NCBI GenBank assembly: GCA_964534765.1
Contig: CAZHRJ010000056.1
Coordinates: 1 to 17,597, forward strand
Origin: CAZHRJ01 sp964534765
GTDB lineage: Bacteria > Lindowbacteria > 2-12-FULL-62-27
Length of the DNA: 17,597 nucleotides
Direction of reading: 5' to 3'
Shown here: in pieces, positions 6,771 to 15,210 of the stretch
Layout: every line of letters begins with the position of its first letter
Numbering within the stretch: the first letter of the stretch is position 1
Notes under the pieces: model-generated
The model's input: only the letters and a program-made list of their open reading frames with translations
The model's database searches: none
Told to the model about the DNA's origin: nothing
Made by a program: the position numbers and the translations under genes

Positions 6771-8864
6771 TTACACCGGCACCGGCATGGCGCCGCGGAC
6801 AATTCCCTTGGTCTTTACCGTGATTCCACGGGCAACCTCATTATAGGACAACACCTTCACCGTATGGACATAGGGCGACAGCATATCCCACACCGCCGGC
6901 CGGATCCGCGGCGAGACCAGCAGGATCGCCGGCATGCCCTCGTCCATCAGTTTTTTCAGCTCCTGCCGGAACGATTCCACCAGATCATGCACTTCTTTCG
7001 GCGGCAGGTTCACATGAGCCTCCGAGGCCGTGTAGACGGCGCTTTGATGAATCCGCGATTCCAGATCGGGCGAGACCGTCACGACGTGGAGGCTCCCGTC
7101 CGGCTCTTTTAGATTTTCGCAGATGCTCCGTGACAGCGCCGCCCGCACCGCCTCGGTCCGAAAGAGCGGCTGGTCCTTGTACTCCTTGGCCTTGTCGGCC
7201 AGGGTCTCCAGAATGGTCACCATGTCCCGGACCGACACGCCTTCGTGGAGGAGCATCTGAAGCACCTTCTGAATGCCGCCGACCTGGGCTTCCCGTATCG
7301 CTTCATCCACCAGCGCGGGCGCGGTGCCCTTGACGTGATCCAGAATTTTTTGCGTCTCCTGCCTCGTCAGAAGATCCGCCGCGTGGCGCTTGATGATTTC
7401 CGTGATGTGCGTCGCGATCACGGTCGTCGCGTCCACCACCGTGTATCCCGCCGCCTCCGCCTTCTCCCGGTCCTTCTCGTAAATCCAGACGGACGGGATC
7501 TGAAACGCGGGCTCACGCGTCGCCTCCCCGGCGATTGGATCCTTGACTTTCACGTGCGCCATCGCCAGATACCGGTCGGGAAAAACACTGTAGGAACCGA
7601 TGGTGACGCCGCGGATTTTGACGACGTAGTCGTTCGGCTTAAGCTGCATGTTGTCCCGGATCCGGATCGGCGGAACGACGATGCCCAGATCGATGGCGGA
7701 CCGCCGTCGGATGTTTGATATCCGGTCCAGGAGGTCTCCGCCTTGGTCCCGGTCAACCAGCGGGATCAACATGTACCCGATCTCCAGCTCCATCGCCTCC
7801 ACGGTCAGGAGCGCCGTCACGTCCTCCGGGCCTTTTGAGGGCGCCTTCTTCTTCATCTCCTCCTCCCTCTTCTTTTCATCTTCTTTTACCTTGTCCTCTT
7901 TCCTGGCCGCCGCCAAAAGTCCCGTCACCGCGCCGGCCACGACGAAGGGGAAGGCGGGAAGGGGCGTGGCCAGGCCCAGAAAGAGAAGCGTGCCGGACGT
8001 GATGGCCATCGCGCGCGGATTGGCGGTGAGCTGGGTTGTCAGGTCCTTGCCGAGATTGTCCACGCTCGCCGCCCGGGTCACGATCAGGCCCATCGCCACG
8101 GACTGCAAGAGCGACGGAATCTGCGCGACCAGGCCGTCTCCGATGGTCAGAAGGGTGTAGGTCTGAAGCGCCTCCACAAACGATTCTCCCCGCTGCCACA
8201 TCCCGACGGCAAACCCCCCCAGAACGTTGATGACCGTCAGCACGATCCCTGCCGTCACGTCCCCGGCGATGAACTTGGCGGCGCCGTCCATGGCTCCGTA
8301 AAAATCGGCCTCGCGCCGGATGTCCAGCCGGCGCTTGTCCGCCTCCTCGCGCGTGATGTTGCCCGCGTTCAGGTCGGCGTCGATCGCCATCTGTTTGCCG
8401 GGCATGGCATCCAGAGTAAATCGCGCCGCGACTTCGGCCACGCGCGTGGCGCCGCGGACAACGACGAGAAGCTGGATCATGACGAGCGCGGAAAAGATGA
8501 CGATGCCGACGACGTAATTTCCTCCGACCACAAACTCGCCGAACGCCGTGATGATCCCCTCCACGCCCGTCCGGCCCTCCAGGAGGATCAGGCGGGTCGA
8601 GGAAATGTTGAGGGCGAGCCGAAACAGCGTGATGACCAGCAGGAGGGACGGGAAGACGGAGAAATCGATGGCCTTGTCGATGTAGACAACCGTCATCAGG
8701 ATCAGCATCGACAGGGTGATGTTGACGGCCAGAAGCAGATTCAGGATAAAAGTCGGCAGCGGGATGATCATCATGATGATGACCATCACCACCAGAATTG
8801 CGACGGCCATGTCGCTGTTCTTGATGACGGTCTCCAGCGCGATCGGATTCCGGAGCGGAGGCAT
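6771..8864 (-). CDS. flhA: Flagellar type III export gate protein FlhA
   Basis: FlhA forms the inner-membrane ring of the flagellar export apparatus; its large cytoplasmic domain docks chaperone-substrate complexes. At 697 residues it has normal length. Several hydrophobic membrane segments fill about residues 18-320, opening with a run of Val/Ile/Met at 20-45. The FHIPEP-family signature RVAEVAARFTLDAMPGKQMA begins at 141, followed by IDADLNAG. A highly charged Lys/Glu linker near 320-345 leads into the cytoplasmic domain (from about 350), which contains ELEIGYMLIPLVD and a C-terminal block ending TKGIVRGAMPVPV. The ATG at 8864 overlaps the flhB stop as TGATG, so translation is coupled. No oddity in length or motifs is visible. 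Confidence 0.97.
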   Translation of the reverse strand: MPPLRNPIALETVIKNSDMAVAILVVMVIIMMIIPLPTFILNLLLAVNITLSMLILMTVVYIDKAIDFSVFPSLLLVITLFRLALNISSTRLILLEGRTGVEGIITAFGEFVVGGNYVVGIVIFSALVMIQLLVVVRGATRVAEVAARFTLDAMPGKQMAIDADLNAGNITREEADKRRLDIRREADFYGAMDGAAKFIAGDVTAGIVLTVINVLGGFAVGMWQRGESFVEALQTYTLLTIGDGLVAQIPSLLQSVAMGLIVTRAASVDNLGKDLTTQLTANPRAMAITSGTLLFLGLATPLPAFPFVVAGAVTGLLAAARKEDKVKEDEKKREEEMKKKAPSKGPEDVTALLTVEAMELEIGYMLIPLVDRDQGGDLLDRISNIRRRSAIDLGIVVPPIRIRDNMQLKPNDYVVKIRGVTIGSYSVFPDRYLAMAHVKVKDPIAGEATREPAFQIPSVWIYEKDREKAEAAGYTVVDATTVIATHITEIIKRHAADLLTRQETQKILDHVKGTAPALVDEAIREAQVGGIQKVLQMLLHEGVSVRDMVTILETLADKAKEYKDQPLFRTEAVRAALSRSICENLKEPDGSLHVVTVSPDLESRIHQSAVYTASEAHVNLPPKEVHDLVESFRQELKKLMDEGMPAILLVSPRIRPAVWDMLSPYVHTVKVLSYNEVARGITVKTKGIVRGAMPVPV

Positions 8865-10009
8865 CAGCTCACCCCGCTCCCCTCACGCAGACGGTACACA
8901 AACGCCAGCACCTCGGCCACCGACTCGTAAAACTGCGGCGGTATCTCCTCGCCGATCTCCACCGCCTCGTACAGCGCGCGCGCCAGATACCTGTCCTCGT
9001 ATACCGGCACGCCGGCCTTCGTTGCAATGTCGCGGATTTTCAGCGCGAGATGGTCCTTGCCCTTCGCCAGGCACACCGGGGCCTGCTGCTCCTCCTGGCT
9101 GTATTTCAACGCCACGGCAAAGTGTGTCGGGTTTGTGATCACCACGTCGGCTTTCGGCACTTTCTGCAGCATACGGCGGCTGATCATCTCGACCATGCGC
9201 CGCCTCTGCGTCGACTTGACCTGCGGGTCCCCATCCATCTGTTTGCGCTCGTCCTTGACCTCTTCTTTGCTCATTTTTAACTTGTCCATGTATTCATGCC
9301 GCTGATAAAAATAATCGGGAATCGAAAAAACGATCAGCAGGAGGGTCGTCCAGAAAACAATGTCATAGGCCACCAACCCGATCCGCGCCAGCCCGTCCGC
9401 CAGACCCATCCGCACCGTCTCGAGGATCAATCCGTAGTTGTCCCAGAAAATGTAAAATCCCGCCGCGCCCACGATCACAATCTTCGCCATGCTCTTGACC
9501 AGCTCAATCAGCGTCTCCCTGTTCGGCACGAACCGGCTAAAGACCCTGCCAAAATCCGGTTTCAGGGCGCCGAGATTGAATTTCAGAAATCCCCAGTTGA
9601 AATGAAATCCGATCTGCACCAGATCGCTCGCGATGTGAAAAAACGCCGCCAGAAGCATGATCGGCAACGTCATCTTCAGAAGCGCGATGGCCGATATCGT
9701 CACGATGTGAATCAGTCCCGGAATCGTCGGGTCCCGCCATTCCAGCGCGCCGGACAGGAAAACCTCCGTGAACTCCCGCATCGAATCGATCAGCCACGGT
9801 ATGCCGTATCTCAGGAACACCGCTACCGCCAGAATACCCAGCGGCCCCGCCAGCTCCCGCGTCCTCGCAAATGAACCCTCGCCCTCCGCCTTGCCCCGCC
9901 GCCGGGACGTCGGCTCCTCGGTTCGGCCTTCCTCTTCGGAGCGGGCGAAAAACTGCACGTCGATAACGCGCAGATCCACATCCTCCATTCCGTACTCGAT
10001 CTTCTTCAC
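8864..10009 (-). CDS. flhB: Flagellar export gate and substrate-specificity switch protein FlhB
   Basis: FlhB controls the change from rod/hook to filament export through self-cleavage. The autocleavage motif NPTH is at 293-296 (cut between Asn and Pro). Four membrane segments lie between about 55 and 230, and the cytoplasmic tail ends with RDIATKAGVPVYEDRYLARALY and a Val-Tyr-Arg-rich helix. The N-terminal VQFFA followed by TEEPTSRRRGKA matches the family opening. With the GTG at 10009 the protein has 381 residues and its start overlaps the fliR stop as GTGA. An in-frame ATG at 9988 would remove seven residues and is equally good by family comparison; neither has a convincing Shine-Dalgarno site. 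The stop shares a base with the flhA start. Confidence 0.95.
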   Translation of the reverse strand: MKKIEYGMEDVDLRVIDVQFFARSEEEGRTEEPTSRRRGKAEGEGSFARTRELAGPLGILAVAVFLRYGIPWLIDSMREFTEVFLSGALEWRDPTIPGLIHIVTISAIALLKMTLPIMLLAAFFHIASDLVQIGFHFNWGFLKFNLGALKPDFGRVFSRFVPNRETLIELVKSMAKIVIVGAAGFYIFWDNYGLILETVRMGLADGLARIGLVAYDIVFWTTLLLIVFSIPDYFYQRHEYMDKLKMSKEEVKDERKQMDGDPQVKSTQRRRMVEMISRRMLQKVPKADVVITNPTHFAVALKYSQEEQQAPVCLAKGKDHLALKIRDIATKAGVPVYEDRYLARALYEAVEIGEEIPPQFYESVAEVLAFVYRLREGSGVS

Positions 10010-10782
10010 AGCAGGTAGGTCATGAAGAGGTCGATTTCCGCGAACATCGAGGCGAAAATCTCCGGAATCAGGTTCTGATAGTACTCGAGCAGGAGGATGA
10101 AACTGAACACGCCGATGCTGATGTTGATCGGAAATCCCAGGATCATGACGTTGATCTGGGGAGAGGCCTTCGACAGAATCCCCAGGATCAGGTGTGAGAT
10201 GAAAAACACGCCCAGCATCGGCAGGGCGAAGATCAGCGACACGTAAAAAATTCTCGAAAAAATAGTCACCATCGCGCGCGGCAGCGCGCCGGACTGCAGG
10301 TCCAGCTGCGGCACCAGGGTGAAGCTTTTCTGCACCGCGAATAGCAGGACATGGGGGCCGTCGATCGATATAAAAACGAGAATCGCGACGAAGCTCTGCA
10401 GCTGCGCCATGATCGACGCCTCGGTCGCATGAAAGGGGTCCAGGACGTTGATGATTCCAAATCCCATCTGCGTGTCGTAGAAGCGGGCGGAGGCGTCGAA
10501 GATGACGAAAAAAAGGTTGGCCATGTACCCGATGATCATTCCGATCAGGCTCTGCTCTATCAGTTCAAACACGAACGCAAAGGATGTCGCAAACGCGGTC
10601 GGGATTTCAGGCTGGGCCGAAGCCACCGGAAAAATCGCCACCGCGCTCGCCGCCGCAAGACCGATCTTTACCATCACCGGCGCTCCCTCGCCGGACCAGA
10701 ACGGGGCCGTCATGAAAAGGCCCAGCACCCGGACGAAAATCAGCAGGAGCAACGTCCATTTGGCCAGAACCATCTCGATCAC
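10006..10782 (-). CDS. fliR: Flagellar export gate protein FliR
   Basis: FliR forms part of the FliP-FliQ-FliR export gate in the membrane. The product (258 residues from the GTG at 10782) is almost wholly hydrophobic, with about six membrane segments and conserved FliR features: FVRVLGLFMTAPFWSGEGAP near the N-terminus, MGFGIINVLDP in the middle and FFISHLILGILSKASPQINVMILGFPI in the last third. The start was chosen because GGGGGA lies 7 bases before this GTG. A TTG at 10800 (just after the fliQ stop, no ribosome site) and an ATG at 10773 are alternatives. Its stop overlaps the flhB GTG. Order P-Q-R-flhB-flhA is the standard one. Confidence 0.94.
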   Translation of the reverse strand: MIEMVLAKWTLLLLIFVRVLGLFMTAPFWSGEGAPVMVKIGLAAASAVAIFPVASAQPEIPTAFATSFAFVFELIEQSLIGMIIGYMANLFFVIFDASARFYDTQMGFGIINVLDPFHATEASIMAQLQSFVAILVFISIDGPHVLLFAVQKSFTLVPQLDLQSGALPRAMVTIFSRIFYVSLIFALPMLGVFFISHLILGILSKASPQINVMILGFPINISIGVFSFILLLEYYQNLIPEIFASMFAEIDLFMTYLL

Positions 10783-10789
10783 AACCGGT

Positions 10790-10795
10790 TCCCCC
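10790..10795 (-). promoter_or_regulatory. Probable ribosome binding site of fliR
   Basis: The minus strand reads GGGGGA, seven bases before the GTG at 10782. It favours this start over the TTG at 10800, which has no purine-rich site upstream. Confidence 0.45.
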
Positions 10796-10803
10796 GGCAA
10801 CGG

Positions 10804-11076
10804 CTAATGCGGCGCGACTTCATGAAGCATCCCCCATAGGTTCCAGATATAGTCATGAAAGGATTCCAGCATCCAGGGACCGAACAGGATGGTCGCCGCC
10901 AGAAGGGCCAGAATCTTCGGTACAAACGTCAGTGTCTGCTCGTGAATCTGGGTTGTGGTCTGAAGAATGCTGATAAACAACCCGACAATGACGGAGAGGG
11001 CCAGAAAGGGCGAGGACACCACGATCATGAACCAGATCGAGTTCCGGACCAGATCGATCGCCTGGGATTTATCCAT
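10804..11076 (-). CDS. fliQ: Flagellar export gate protein FliQ
   Basis: A 90-residue membrane protein of normal FliQ length with two hydrophobic hairpin helices: about 14-38 (WFMIVVSSPFLALSVIVGLF) and 52-75 (ILALLAATILFGPWML). Between them lies the family's ISILQTTTQIHEQTLTFVPK. FliQ wraps the FliP/FliR core of the export gate. The ATG at 11076 follows the fliP stop by 18 bases, and the stop TAG is 21 bases before the preferred fliR start. Confidence 0.96.
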   Translation of the reverse strand: MDKSQAIDLVRNSIWFMIVVSSPFLALSVIVGLFISILQTTTQIHEQTLTFVPKILALLAATILFGPWMLESFHDYIWNLWGMLHEVAPH

Positions 11077-11094
11077 GCTTGCGTCGACCGGACG

Positions 11095-11865
11095 TCACGC
11101 GAGGTGGTAACTCTTGACGATTGAGTAGGCCAGAAGGTCCCATCCGTTGACCAGAACGAAAATCAAAACTTTAACCGGCAGAGAGATCATCGCCGGTGGA
11201 ACCATGATCATGCCCATGGACATGAGAATCGACGCGACCACCATGTCGATCACGATAAATGGAATGTAAATCAGAATACCCATCGTGAATGCCGTCTTCA
11301 TCTCCGACAGCATAAACGCCGGCACCAGGATGTGCGTCGGCACCCCGCCCCGGTTCTTGGGCGCGGCAGTGCTCGACAGACGAAAAAACAGGCCGATGTC
11401 CTTCTCCCGCGTCTGACTGAACATGAACTTTCTCATCTCGTTCATCGTCTTCGCGTACGCGGCCGACATCGGCATGTCCTGCCGGTAAAAGGGAATGACC
11501 GCCTCATGATAGACGCGTGTGAAAGTCGGCGCCATGATGTAAAATGTCAGAAACATCGCCATCCCGGCAAGAATCTGCCGGGGAGGAAGCTGCTGGAGAC
11601 CCAGCGCGCGCTCGACAAATGACAGAACAATAAAAACGCGTGTGTAGGCCGTCAGCATCATGACCAGCGACGGCGCAAGTGACAGCACGGAAAAAAGGAG
11701 GAGGAGTTCCAGGGTGAGCGCCACATCCTTGGGATATTTCGCCTGCGTGATCGTCAAATCCACTTTCGGGATCGGAATGTCCACCGCCAGCGCCGGAACC
11801 TGCGCCGCGGCCAGCAAAACCGCCGACGCCAGAAAAAGCGATATCGCAGTCCGCCGCCCGGTCAC
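11095..11865 (-). CDS. fliP: Flagellar export gate protein FliP
   Basis: FliP forms the core of the flagellar export pore. The 256-residue protein begins with a signal-peptide-like stretch (RRTAISLFLASAVLLAAAQV, cleavage plausible after ALA), as many FliP proteins do. The first membrane segment leads into the diagnostic LVMMLTAYTRVFIVLSFVER, then GLQQLPPRQILAGMAMFLTF and, near the C-terminus, SMGMIMVPPAMISLPVKVLIF. The start is GTG at 11865, one base after the fliO stop. The central periplasmic domain contains the expected MRKFMFSQTREKDIGLF. Confidence 0.97.
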   Translation of the reverse strand: MTGRRTAISLFLASAVLLAAAQVPALAVDIPIPKVDLTITQAKYPKDVALTLELLLLFSVLSLAPSLVMMLTAYTRVFIVLSFVERALGLQQLPPRQILAGMAMFLTFYIMAPTFTRVYHEAVIPFYRQDMPMSAAYAKTMNEMRKFMFSQTREKDIGLFFRLSSTAAPKNRGGVPTHILVPAFMLSEMKTAFTMGILIYIPFIVIDMVVASILMSMGMIMVPPAMISLPVKVLIFVLVNGWDLLAYSIVKSYHLA

Positions 11866-11866
11866 T

Positions 11867-12460
11867 CTACTTGTCTTTGTCCGTTGGATTGAGCCGCCGC
11901 AGCCGCTCCAGAGATTCCTGAAGCAGGCTGTCGCGCGCCGGCCGTTTGGAGGGTGATTCGGAGTCCGCCACGGCGCGGCGAAAGAATCGCCCGAACGCCT
12001 TTTGAAACGGCAGGGACGTCACGGGCAGGGATGAAGCTTCAGCCGACACCCGGTGGCGGATCTCGCTGATTTTTTCCCGTTCGGTGATCTGTCCCAGCAG
12101 AACAGGCCCGCTCCGGCTGATCGCCATCACATACAGGACCCCACCGACGTCGACCACCTGCACGATCACACCCTGTGCCACTGCCGACGCGGCAAGAACC
12201 TGAATGAGATCACTGCCGGTTTCCTGGCGTTTTCGTCGATAGGAAAGATAGAGAGATCCGCCGAGGAGGAGCGCAATCAGCAGCACGCCCAGCACCGGAC
12301 GCCACAGGGACGGAACATACCCCACAGGCCGGGAAAGCGGCGCAGAAGACTCCAAAAAAGCCAGATCGGTATCCGAAATTTCGGCGAGAGCCGGCAGGAC
12401 CAATGCTGAAAGCACAAGCGCTACGCCACCCGCGAAGATGACGATCCACCCGCACTTCAC
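11867..12460 (-). CDS. fliO: Flagellar export assembly protein FliO (FliZ-type)
   Basis: FliO assists assembly of the FliP ring and is the most variable export protein. From the GTG at 12460 the product has 197 residues: a signal peptide at 1-26 ending LPALA, a short periplasmic segment, one membrane helix at about 53-74 (GVLLIALLLGGSLYLSYRRK) and a cytoplasmic domain with VQVVDVGGVLYVMAISRSGPV, the FliO core. The C-terminal tail is Arg/Ser-rich. GGGGGA six bases upstream supports this start; a GTG at 12493 lacks a ribosome site and would place a charged peptide ahead of the signal sequence. Identification rests on topology, core motif and position before fliP. Confidence 0.85.
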   Translation of the reverse strand: MKCGWIVIFAGGVALVLSALVLPALAEISDTDLAFLESSAPLSRPVGYVPSLWRPVLGVLLIALLLGGSLYLSYRRKRQETGSDLIQVLAASAVAQGVIVQVVDVGGVLYVMAISRSGPVLLGQITEREKISEIRHRVSAEASSLPVTSLPFQKAFGRFFRRAVADSESPSKRPARDSLLQESLERLRRLNPTDKDK

Positions 12461-12466
12461 CCGTAT

Positions 12467-12472
12467 TCCCCC
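12467..12472 (-). promoter_or_regulatory. Probable ribosome binding site of fliO
   Basis: The minus strand reads GGGGGA six bases before the GTG at 12460. It decides the fliO start in favour of the shorter form that begins directly with the signal peptide. Confidence 0.45.
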
Positions 12473-12538
12473 TGTCTCCTGCCCGCCCCTCACGGACAGC
12501 CAAACACGGTTCTTACATAAGTTTACCTAAAAATGCAA

Positions 12539-14053
12539 CTAAATAATGAGATCTTTGTTGACAACGATCTTGCCCAACTCCCGGTACCGCGCTTGCACAT
12601 CCTCCTCGCTGATCGGCGGGACCGCCACGTCACCCGTCAGCGCCTGGTCGAGCATCTGGCTGCCGGTCTGACAGGCGCGGACAAACATCGCCAGGCACTG
12701 CCTCATCTTCGGATGCATCGCCGGCAGGTGGGAAAAATAGGAAAGAATCTTCTGCTCGTACTGCGTCACGGCCAGCAGCAAAAATCCGTCGGCCTCCGGA
12801 TGGCCTGATAAATATTGAATCCGGTCGAAGACTTCCTGCTCACGCCCCTGGCCCATCAGACGGGATAATTCGTCCGTTACCTCCCGGCACCGGCCTACCG
12901 CGGATTCGACCGGGGGGCGAGGAAATACGTTGGTCTCCAGATCGGGCCGGGATCGATTCGGTCGGCTGCCATATCGCCTGTAGACCTTCCCGATCGACAG
13001 ATGCTCGAATCCCGGCAGATGCACGCCCTGGGTCGTGCAGTTGATGAGCTTGCGGCGGGTGATCCGGGCCATCCGGATGAACCATTCGGCATACGACGCG
13101 TAGTCCATCGTGGTCTGAATCCGCCCGCCACGGATCGCGGGCAAATACAGCGCGTCCGTCTCCTGCGGAAATAAACTGGAAAACCGGTCCGGCAGGGGCT
13201 GCTCCGATGCGTATTTCCGGCCCACGCCGTAGGAGAGATCCTGCCCGATCAGGCAGATGGGACTGCATCCCATAAAATCCGCAATGGTAAACGCGCAGCA
13301 CGAAACCGATCCACCGGAAGTCAACAGAGGCACCCGGAACTGCCGGACGATGTGCTTGGCCATCCACACACTCGCGGGATTCAGCCGGCTGCCAAACCAG
13401 AACGTTTGACCCGGCATATCCAGGAAATTGCGGTGAACCTGAAAAGGCATCAACCAGCGGGCCCGCGAGGACAGGGGATGGCCGCGCAGGTCCTCCACCA
13501 GGTCCGGGCAGGGCGCGGGGTCGATATGGATGATGTAGTCCGGACACCAGCCGGCGGCGAAGCAGGCAAGCGCGGCGCGGCTGGTGGCGATGGTCAGAAT
13601 TTTTTTGGGATCGATGGCGGAGAGGTCAAGTGACGGTCCGGCGCCGATGATGACACAGGACTCGTCCCGGTGCAGACCGATCAGCTGATCCACGGTATGC
13701 ATGCGGTCCGGTATCTGTCGAATTTTCTGAATTGTGTGGAGCGCGCATATCTTATAGGTCCAGCTCAGAGTGTTCAGATCAAATGTCGCCTGCCGGGATG
13801 CGTAGGTGTATCGCTCAAGGAGCGATTCGGCCACGTCACGGACCCGGTCGCCGGCGCCGGAAAGCGCGCACTCGAAGGGTTCCAGGAGTCCCGGAAGAAC
13901 ATGCTCGATGGATACAGTGAGAAATTCATCGATGGTCGGGGCATGCAGCGTGACTTTGCCCGGCACGCCTCCATGATCCTCGCCCAACCAGACCACCACC
14001 CGGTGCTCGGATTCCACCGCGGCCGGAGAATCGGTCACCAAAAACACGCTCAC
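12539..14053 (-). CDS. Maf/DUF115 motility-associated glycosyltransferase
   Basis: Maf proteins transfer pseudaminic or legionaminic acid onto Ser/Thr of flagellin before export. The 504-residue protein has the DUF115 (MptE-like) core. ESCVIIGAGPSLDLSAID begins at 131 with the nucleotide-binding GAGPS loop. A DxDP-like IHIDPAP is at 176-182, and LTSGGSVSCCAFTIADFMGC starts at 244, running into PICLIGQDLSY. The last 130 residues are helical and variable, as in other Maf proteins. The start is GTG at 14053, with GGAG about ten bases upstream; GTG at 14047 is an alternative. It lies between fliN and fliO, a slot held by cheY in Bacillus, with 110 bases to fliN and 78 to fliO. Placement inside the rotor/export operon strongly ties it to flagella. 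Confidence 0.85.
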   Translation of the reverse strand: MSVFLVTDSPAAVESEHRVVVWLGEDHGGVPGKVTLHAPTIDEFLTVSIEHVLPGLLEPFECALSGAGDRVRDVAESLLERYTYASRQATFDLNTLSWTYKICALHTIQKIRQIPDRMHTVDQLIGLHRDESCVIIGAGPSLDLSAIDPKKILTIATSRAALACFAAGWCPDYIIHIDPAPCPDLVEDLRGHPLSSRARWLMPFQVHRNFLDMPGQTFWFGSRLNPASVWMAKHIVRQFRVPLLTSGGSVSCCAFTIADFMGCSPICLIGQDLSYGVGRKYASEQPLPDRFSSLFPQETDALYLPAIRGGRIQTTMDYASYAEWFIRMARITRRKLINCTTQGVHLPGFEHLSIGKVYRRYGSRPNRSRPDLETNVFPRPPVESAVGRCREVTDELSRLMGQGREQEVFDRIQYLSGHPEADGFLLLAVTQYEQKILSYFSHLPAMHPKMRQCLAMFVRACQTGSQMLDQALTGDVAVPPISEEDVQARYRELGKIVVNKDLII

Positions 14054-14163
14054 GTCATCACCACTCCATTTCCACTCTCACCGCACCGCCCGCTCCACAC
14101 GGACGTCGGCGCGCGCCTTCCCTCCCGCAGGACGGTCGGGCGCCGGAGAAAATCCGGTGTCGG

Positions 14164-15195
14164 CTAGAAACTGCCGCGGAACCGTTCCATGGGGGAAACA
14201 ATATCCGTGATTCGGATGCCGAAATTCTCGTCAATCACCACAACCTCGCCCTTGGCGATCAGTTTTCCGTTGACCATGAAATCGACCGGTTCCCCGGCAA
14301 GTTTGTCCAATTCCACGATCGATCCGGAACCCAGATTCAGGACGTCATGAACCGTCATTTTGGTGCGGCCGAGTTCCACGGTCACATTCATCGGAACATC
14401 GAGCAGTAAATTCATATTCGCCGGCATTTCGGGCGCCGGACTCATATCAAACGCGCCAAATTCGACCTTCTGTGCCGGCCGTGATTCAGAGGCCGGGGTT
14501 GCGGGAGCTGATGGCATCTGAGCCGCCGGCGCCTGAGCCGACGGAATATCTCCCATGACCATGATCCAATCTCCCTCGGATAAATTCTCTATCGCCACCG
14601 GCACGGTCAATACCGTGCAACTGGCCAGTTTGAATACAGGCAGCTGGGCCACGTCCTCGCGTGTTTCCGCCACTGTGATGCGCGGGTTGGTAACCCGGCC
14701 GCTCGATGCGAGCGCACCGTAAAAACTGCCTGAAATCAAATTCACAAACTCGCTCACCGCCGATAAATACAAATCACTGAACGTCTCCGGCGGCTTGCTC
14801 CCGTCTCCACCCATCTTGATGTCGCTCAACCGGCCGCCCATGTCCTTGGACATCGCCATCAAAAAACCGCCGCCCGGCACGTCCCCGTAAAAAATGACCG
14901 CCGGCAGCTTGATCTGATCAACCGCCGCCGCACCCGCGCGTCGATCCACGCCAACCTGCCTCATCTCCACCGCACGCGACAGGTCCGCCCCGGCCGTGTC
15001 CACCGCCGCCCGGCATGCCTTCTGCAAATGATCCGCGGGCCCGCCGCGCGGCACGGCCGCCGCCGGTGGCGGAGCCGGCATCGCCGCCGGCGCGGCCGCC
15101 GTCGCCGGTGGCGGAGCCGCCGCGGGAGGCCCGCCGACGTCCAGCCCCTTTAACAGCGCGTCAATGTCACCCTGAGATAATGTCTCGTCTGCCAT
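14164..15195 (-). CDS. fliY: FliY-type flagellar motor switch protein (FliN slot)
   Basis: This C-ring protein has three parts. An N-terminal LSQGDIDALL (6-15) resembles the CheY-P-binding peptide of FliM/FliY, followed by an Ala/Pro linker (about 20-52). A CheC/CheX-like domain covers about 55-218. A C-terminal SpoA/FliN domain (about 262-335) contains LLLDVPMNVTVELGRTKMTV and GSIVELDKLAGEPVDFMVNG. At 343 residues it is FliY-sized and much longer than a plain FliN. The CheC-like domain keeps one recognisable phosphatase-type site, S145-x3-E149-x2-N152 followed by P171, while the first half-site near 57-75 looks degraded. The ATG at 15195 has an AGGAGG site and follows the fliM stop by 15 bases. 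It could bind and perhaps dephosphorylate CheY-P, but no cheY is in the window. Confidence 0.88.
   Translation of the reverse strand: MADETLSQGDIDALLKGLDVGGPPAAAPPPATAAAPAAMPAPPPAAAVPRGGPADHLQKACRAAVDTAGADLSRAVEMRQVGVDRRAGAAAVDQIKLPAVIFYGDVPGGGFLMAMSKDMGGRLSDIKMGGDGSKPPETFSDLYLSAVSEFVNLISGSFYGALASSGRVTNPRITVAETREDVAQLPVFKLASCTVLTVPVAIENLSEGDWIMVMGDIPSAQAPAAQMPSAPATPASESRPAQKVEFGAFDMSPAPEMPANMNLLLDVPMNVTVELGRTKMTVHDVLNLGSGSIVELDKLAGEPVDFMVNGKLIAKGEVVVIDENFGIRITDIVSPMERFRGSF
15061..15119. repeat. Direct repeat in the fliY linker
   Basis: CGCCGGTGGCGGAGCCG occurs at 15061-15077 and again at 15103-15119, exactly 42 bases (14 codons) apart and in frame. It encodes repeated Ala-Pro-Pro-Pro-Ala units of the linker. 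It suggests slippage or recent duplication in this linker. Confidence 0.85.
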
Positions 15196-15199
15196 GGTT

Positions 15200-15205
15200 C
15201 CTCCT
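15200..15205 (-). promoter_or_regulatory. Ribosome binding site of fliY
   Basis: The minus strand reads AGGAGG four bases before the ATG at 15195, the strongest site in the operon. It fixes the start ahead of the LSQGDID peptide. Confidence 0.75.
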
Positions 15206-15210
15206 GAGTC

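Noticed and set aside
12461..12538. Possible internal promoter before fliO in an AT-rich patch (TTGCAT, TTATGT)
   Set aside because: Boxes match the consensus poorly, and with 17-base spacing the -10 would be TAAGAA. The AT-richness is notable but not enough for a call.
14054..14163. Terminator between fliY and maf (CCGGA-TTTTC-TCCGG hairpin)
   Set aside because: The stem is only five pairs and has no T-run after it on the minus strand.
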